6,068 bases of DNA from Bacillota bacterium. GTDB taxonomy: Bacteria > Bacillota > Clostridia > Acetivibrionales > DSM-1351. The notes under the pieces were generated by a model. That model made no database searches and was not told the DNA's origin. It saw only the letters and a program-made list of their open reading frames with translations. The stretch is from contig JAEZIV010000202.1 in assembly GCA_023436515.1 (NCBI GenBank), forward strand, positions 1-6,068, written 5' to 3'. Positions within the stretch are counted from its first letter, which is position 1. Each line of letters opens with the position of its first letter. The translations under genes were made by a program, and so were the position numbers. This document shows positions 5,213 to 6,068 of the stretch, piece after piece.

Positions 5213-5950
5213 TTACATAACCAGTCCACCGTCAATATCTAAAACTTGACCTGTGACATATGCTGCCTCATCTGAAGCCAGAAAAGCTATAACATTTGCA
5301 ACATCTTCAGGTGTCCCAAACCTTCCAAGTGCAATCTTTTCCAGATATTTCTGCTTTAAGTCGGCGGGCAATATTTCCGTCATGTCACTTTCAATCAAGC
5401 CCGGTGTCACGGCATTACAGGTGATCCCTCTCGGAGCAAGCTCCTTTGCAGTAGTTTTTGTTAAGCCTATCATACCTCCCTTAGAGGCGGAATAATTGGC
5501 CTGACCCGGATTACCATAAGCACCGGCTACAGAGGATACGTTTATAATTCTCCCGTACCTCTTCTTTATCATCACCTTTGCTGCAGCCTTTGTACAAAGG
5601 AAGCAACCCTTGAGATTAATGTCTAGAACGGTGTCCCAATCGTCCTCAGACATCATTGCCATAGGTTTATCCCTTGTTATACCGGCATTGTTAACTAAAA
5701 TGTCAACACTGCCAAAGGTTTCAACAGCTTTTGCTATCATAGCCTTAACATCCTCTGAATTCCTCACATCACCGATGGTAGCTGTAACCTTAATCCCCAA
5801 ACTCTCAAGTTCGGAAGCTGTCTTTAGGACAGATTCCGAGGTACCGTTGAGCACCACATTTGCACCCAATTTCCCAAGCTTCTCTGCAATTGCTCTGCCA
5901 AGACCTCTAGATGATCCTGTTACAATAGCAGTCTTCCCATCAAAACGCAT
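5213..5950 (-). CDS. fabG: 3-oxoacyl-ACP reductase
   Basis: NADPH-dependent short-chain dehydrogenase that reduces 3-oxoacyl-ACP to 3-hydroxyacyl-ACP, the first reduction in each elongation cycle. From the ATG at 5950 it has 245 residues (E. coli 244). Visible are the cofactor loop TGSSRGLG (about 11-18), NNAG (87-90), the catalytic Asn112 (DINLKG), Ser140 (INVSSVAG), Tyr153 and Lys157 (YSASK), the PG loop and a family-typical C-terminus YVTGQVLDIDGG. An in-frame GTG at 5962 with AGGA 6 bases before it would add four residues and overlap the fabD stop. I prefer the ATG because MRFDGKTAIVTG aligns with the usual FabG N-terminus, but its Shine-Dalgarno (GGGGTG, 9 bases away) is weak, so the choice is not certain. 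It is tightly coupled to fabD, only 5 bases away. Confidence 0.95.
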   Translation of the reverse strand: MRFDGKTAIVTGSSRGLGRAIAEKLGKLGANVVLNGTSESVLKTASELESLGIKVTATIGDVRNSEDVKAMIAKAVETFGSVDILVNNAGITRDKPMAMMSEDDWDTVLDINLKGCFLCTKAAAKVMIKKRYGRIINVSSVAGAYGNPGQANYSASKGGMIGLTKTTAKELAPRGITCNAVTPGLIESDMTEILPADLKQKYLEKIALGRFGTPEDVANVIAFLASDEAAYVTGQVLDIDGGLVM

Positions 5951-5955
5951 ATCTG

Positions 5956-6068
5956 CTAACACCCCAATTCCTGTAAAGTTGCATTGAGACTGTCAATATT
6001 TTCAACATTCAGAACCTTTACATCCTTGTTGATCTTTTTTAAAAAACCACTCAGAACCTTTCCAGGCC
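5956..6068 (-). CDS. fabD: C-terminus of malonyl-CoA:ACP transacylase (partial)
   Basis: Only the last 37 codons are in the window; the gene runs off the right edge and ends in TAG at 5958-5956. The visible start PGKVLSGFLKKI matches the conserved GPGKVLxGL segment near the end of FabD, which loads malonyl groups from CoA onto ACP to supply two-carbon units. The catalytic Ser and His lie outside the window. The stop is 5 bases from the fabG ATG (or overlaps a GTG alternative), so the two genes are translationally coupled. The identification rests on a short tail plus the fabD-fabG-acpP-fabF order, which is standard in Firmicutes. Confidence 0.85.
   Translation of the reverse strand, partial: PGKVLSGFLKKINKDVKVLNVENIDSLNATLQELGC

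Noticed and set aside
5610..5987. + strand open frame of 125 codons opposite fabG
   Set aside because: It is the shadow of the fabG reading frame and crosses into the fabD end, with no motif or ribosome binding site.
1..6068. Mobile element, CRISPR array, tRNA or a defence system
   Set aside because: No transposase, integrase, regular spaced repeats, tRNA-like fold or toxin-antitoxin pair is visible; the content is housekeeping and sporulation genes.

Overview
The window looks like ordinary chromosomal housekeeping DNA from an AT-rich, endospore-forming Firmicute of the class Clostridia. A Ruminiclostridium-like relative is my guess from protein style, not from a search. The reasons are AT-rich spacers with strong AGGAGG-type ribosome binding sites, the sporulation gene spoVS behind a sigma-H-type promoter, and the fab-acp-rnc gene order typical of Firmicutes.

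Layout on the + strand: the 3' end of an unrecognised Gly/Phe- and Arg-rich protein (2-190) with a terminator (216-240), then a Mn/Fe superoxide dismutase with all metal ligands (320-973). A stem-loop (993-1018) separates it from the convergent - strand genes.

Layout on the - strand, in transcription order from the right edge: end of fabD (6068-5956), fabG (5950-5213), acpP (5069-4842), fabF (4625-3378), rnc (3231-2515), an Elp3-like radical SAM gene (2447-1440) and spoVS (1297-1037). FabD, FabG, ACP and FabF form the malonyl loading, ketoreduction, carrier and condensation parts of type II fatty acid synthesis. Hairpin terminators after acpP and after fabF divide the cluster, so it is probably several overlapping transcripts rather than one operon. 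rnc and the radical SAM gene have no terminator between them and probably share a message.

Three start sites need moving downstream, because a strong Shine-Dalgarno lies inside the longest reading frame: SOD at 320, rnc at 3231 and acpP at 5069. The most important annotation problem is the radical SAM gene. Its first GTG start (2198) would drop the cluster-binding CxxxCxxC motif, which is encoded in the same frame upstream. That upstream part has no ATG, GTG or TTG, and an ATG with a Shine-Dalgarno lies one base out of frame. This means either a single-base indel or a very unusual ATT start.

I see no phage, insertion sequence, CRISPR array, tRNA, rRNA or new multi-gene system. The points of interest are regulatory: a sigma-H promoter for spoVS, a hairpin over the acpP start, and a cluster of GTCCA(A)T repeats ahead of fabF.
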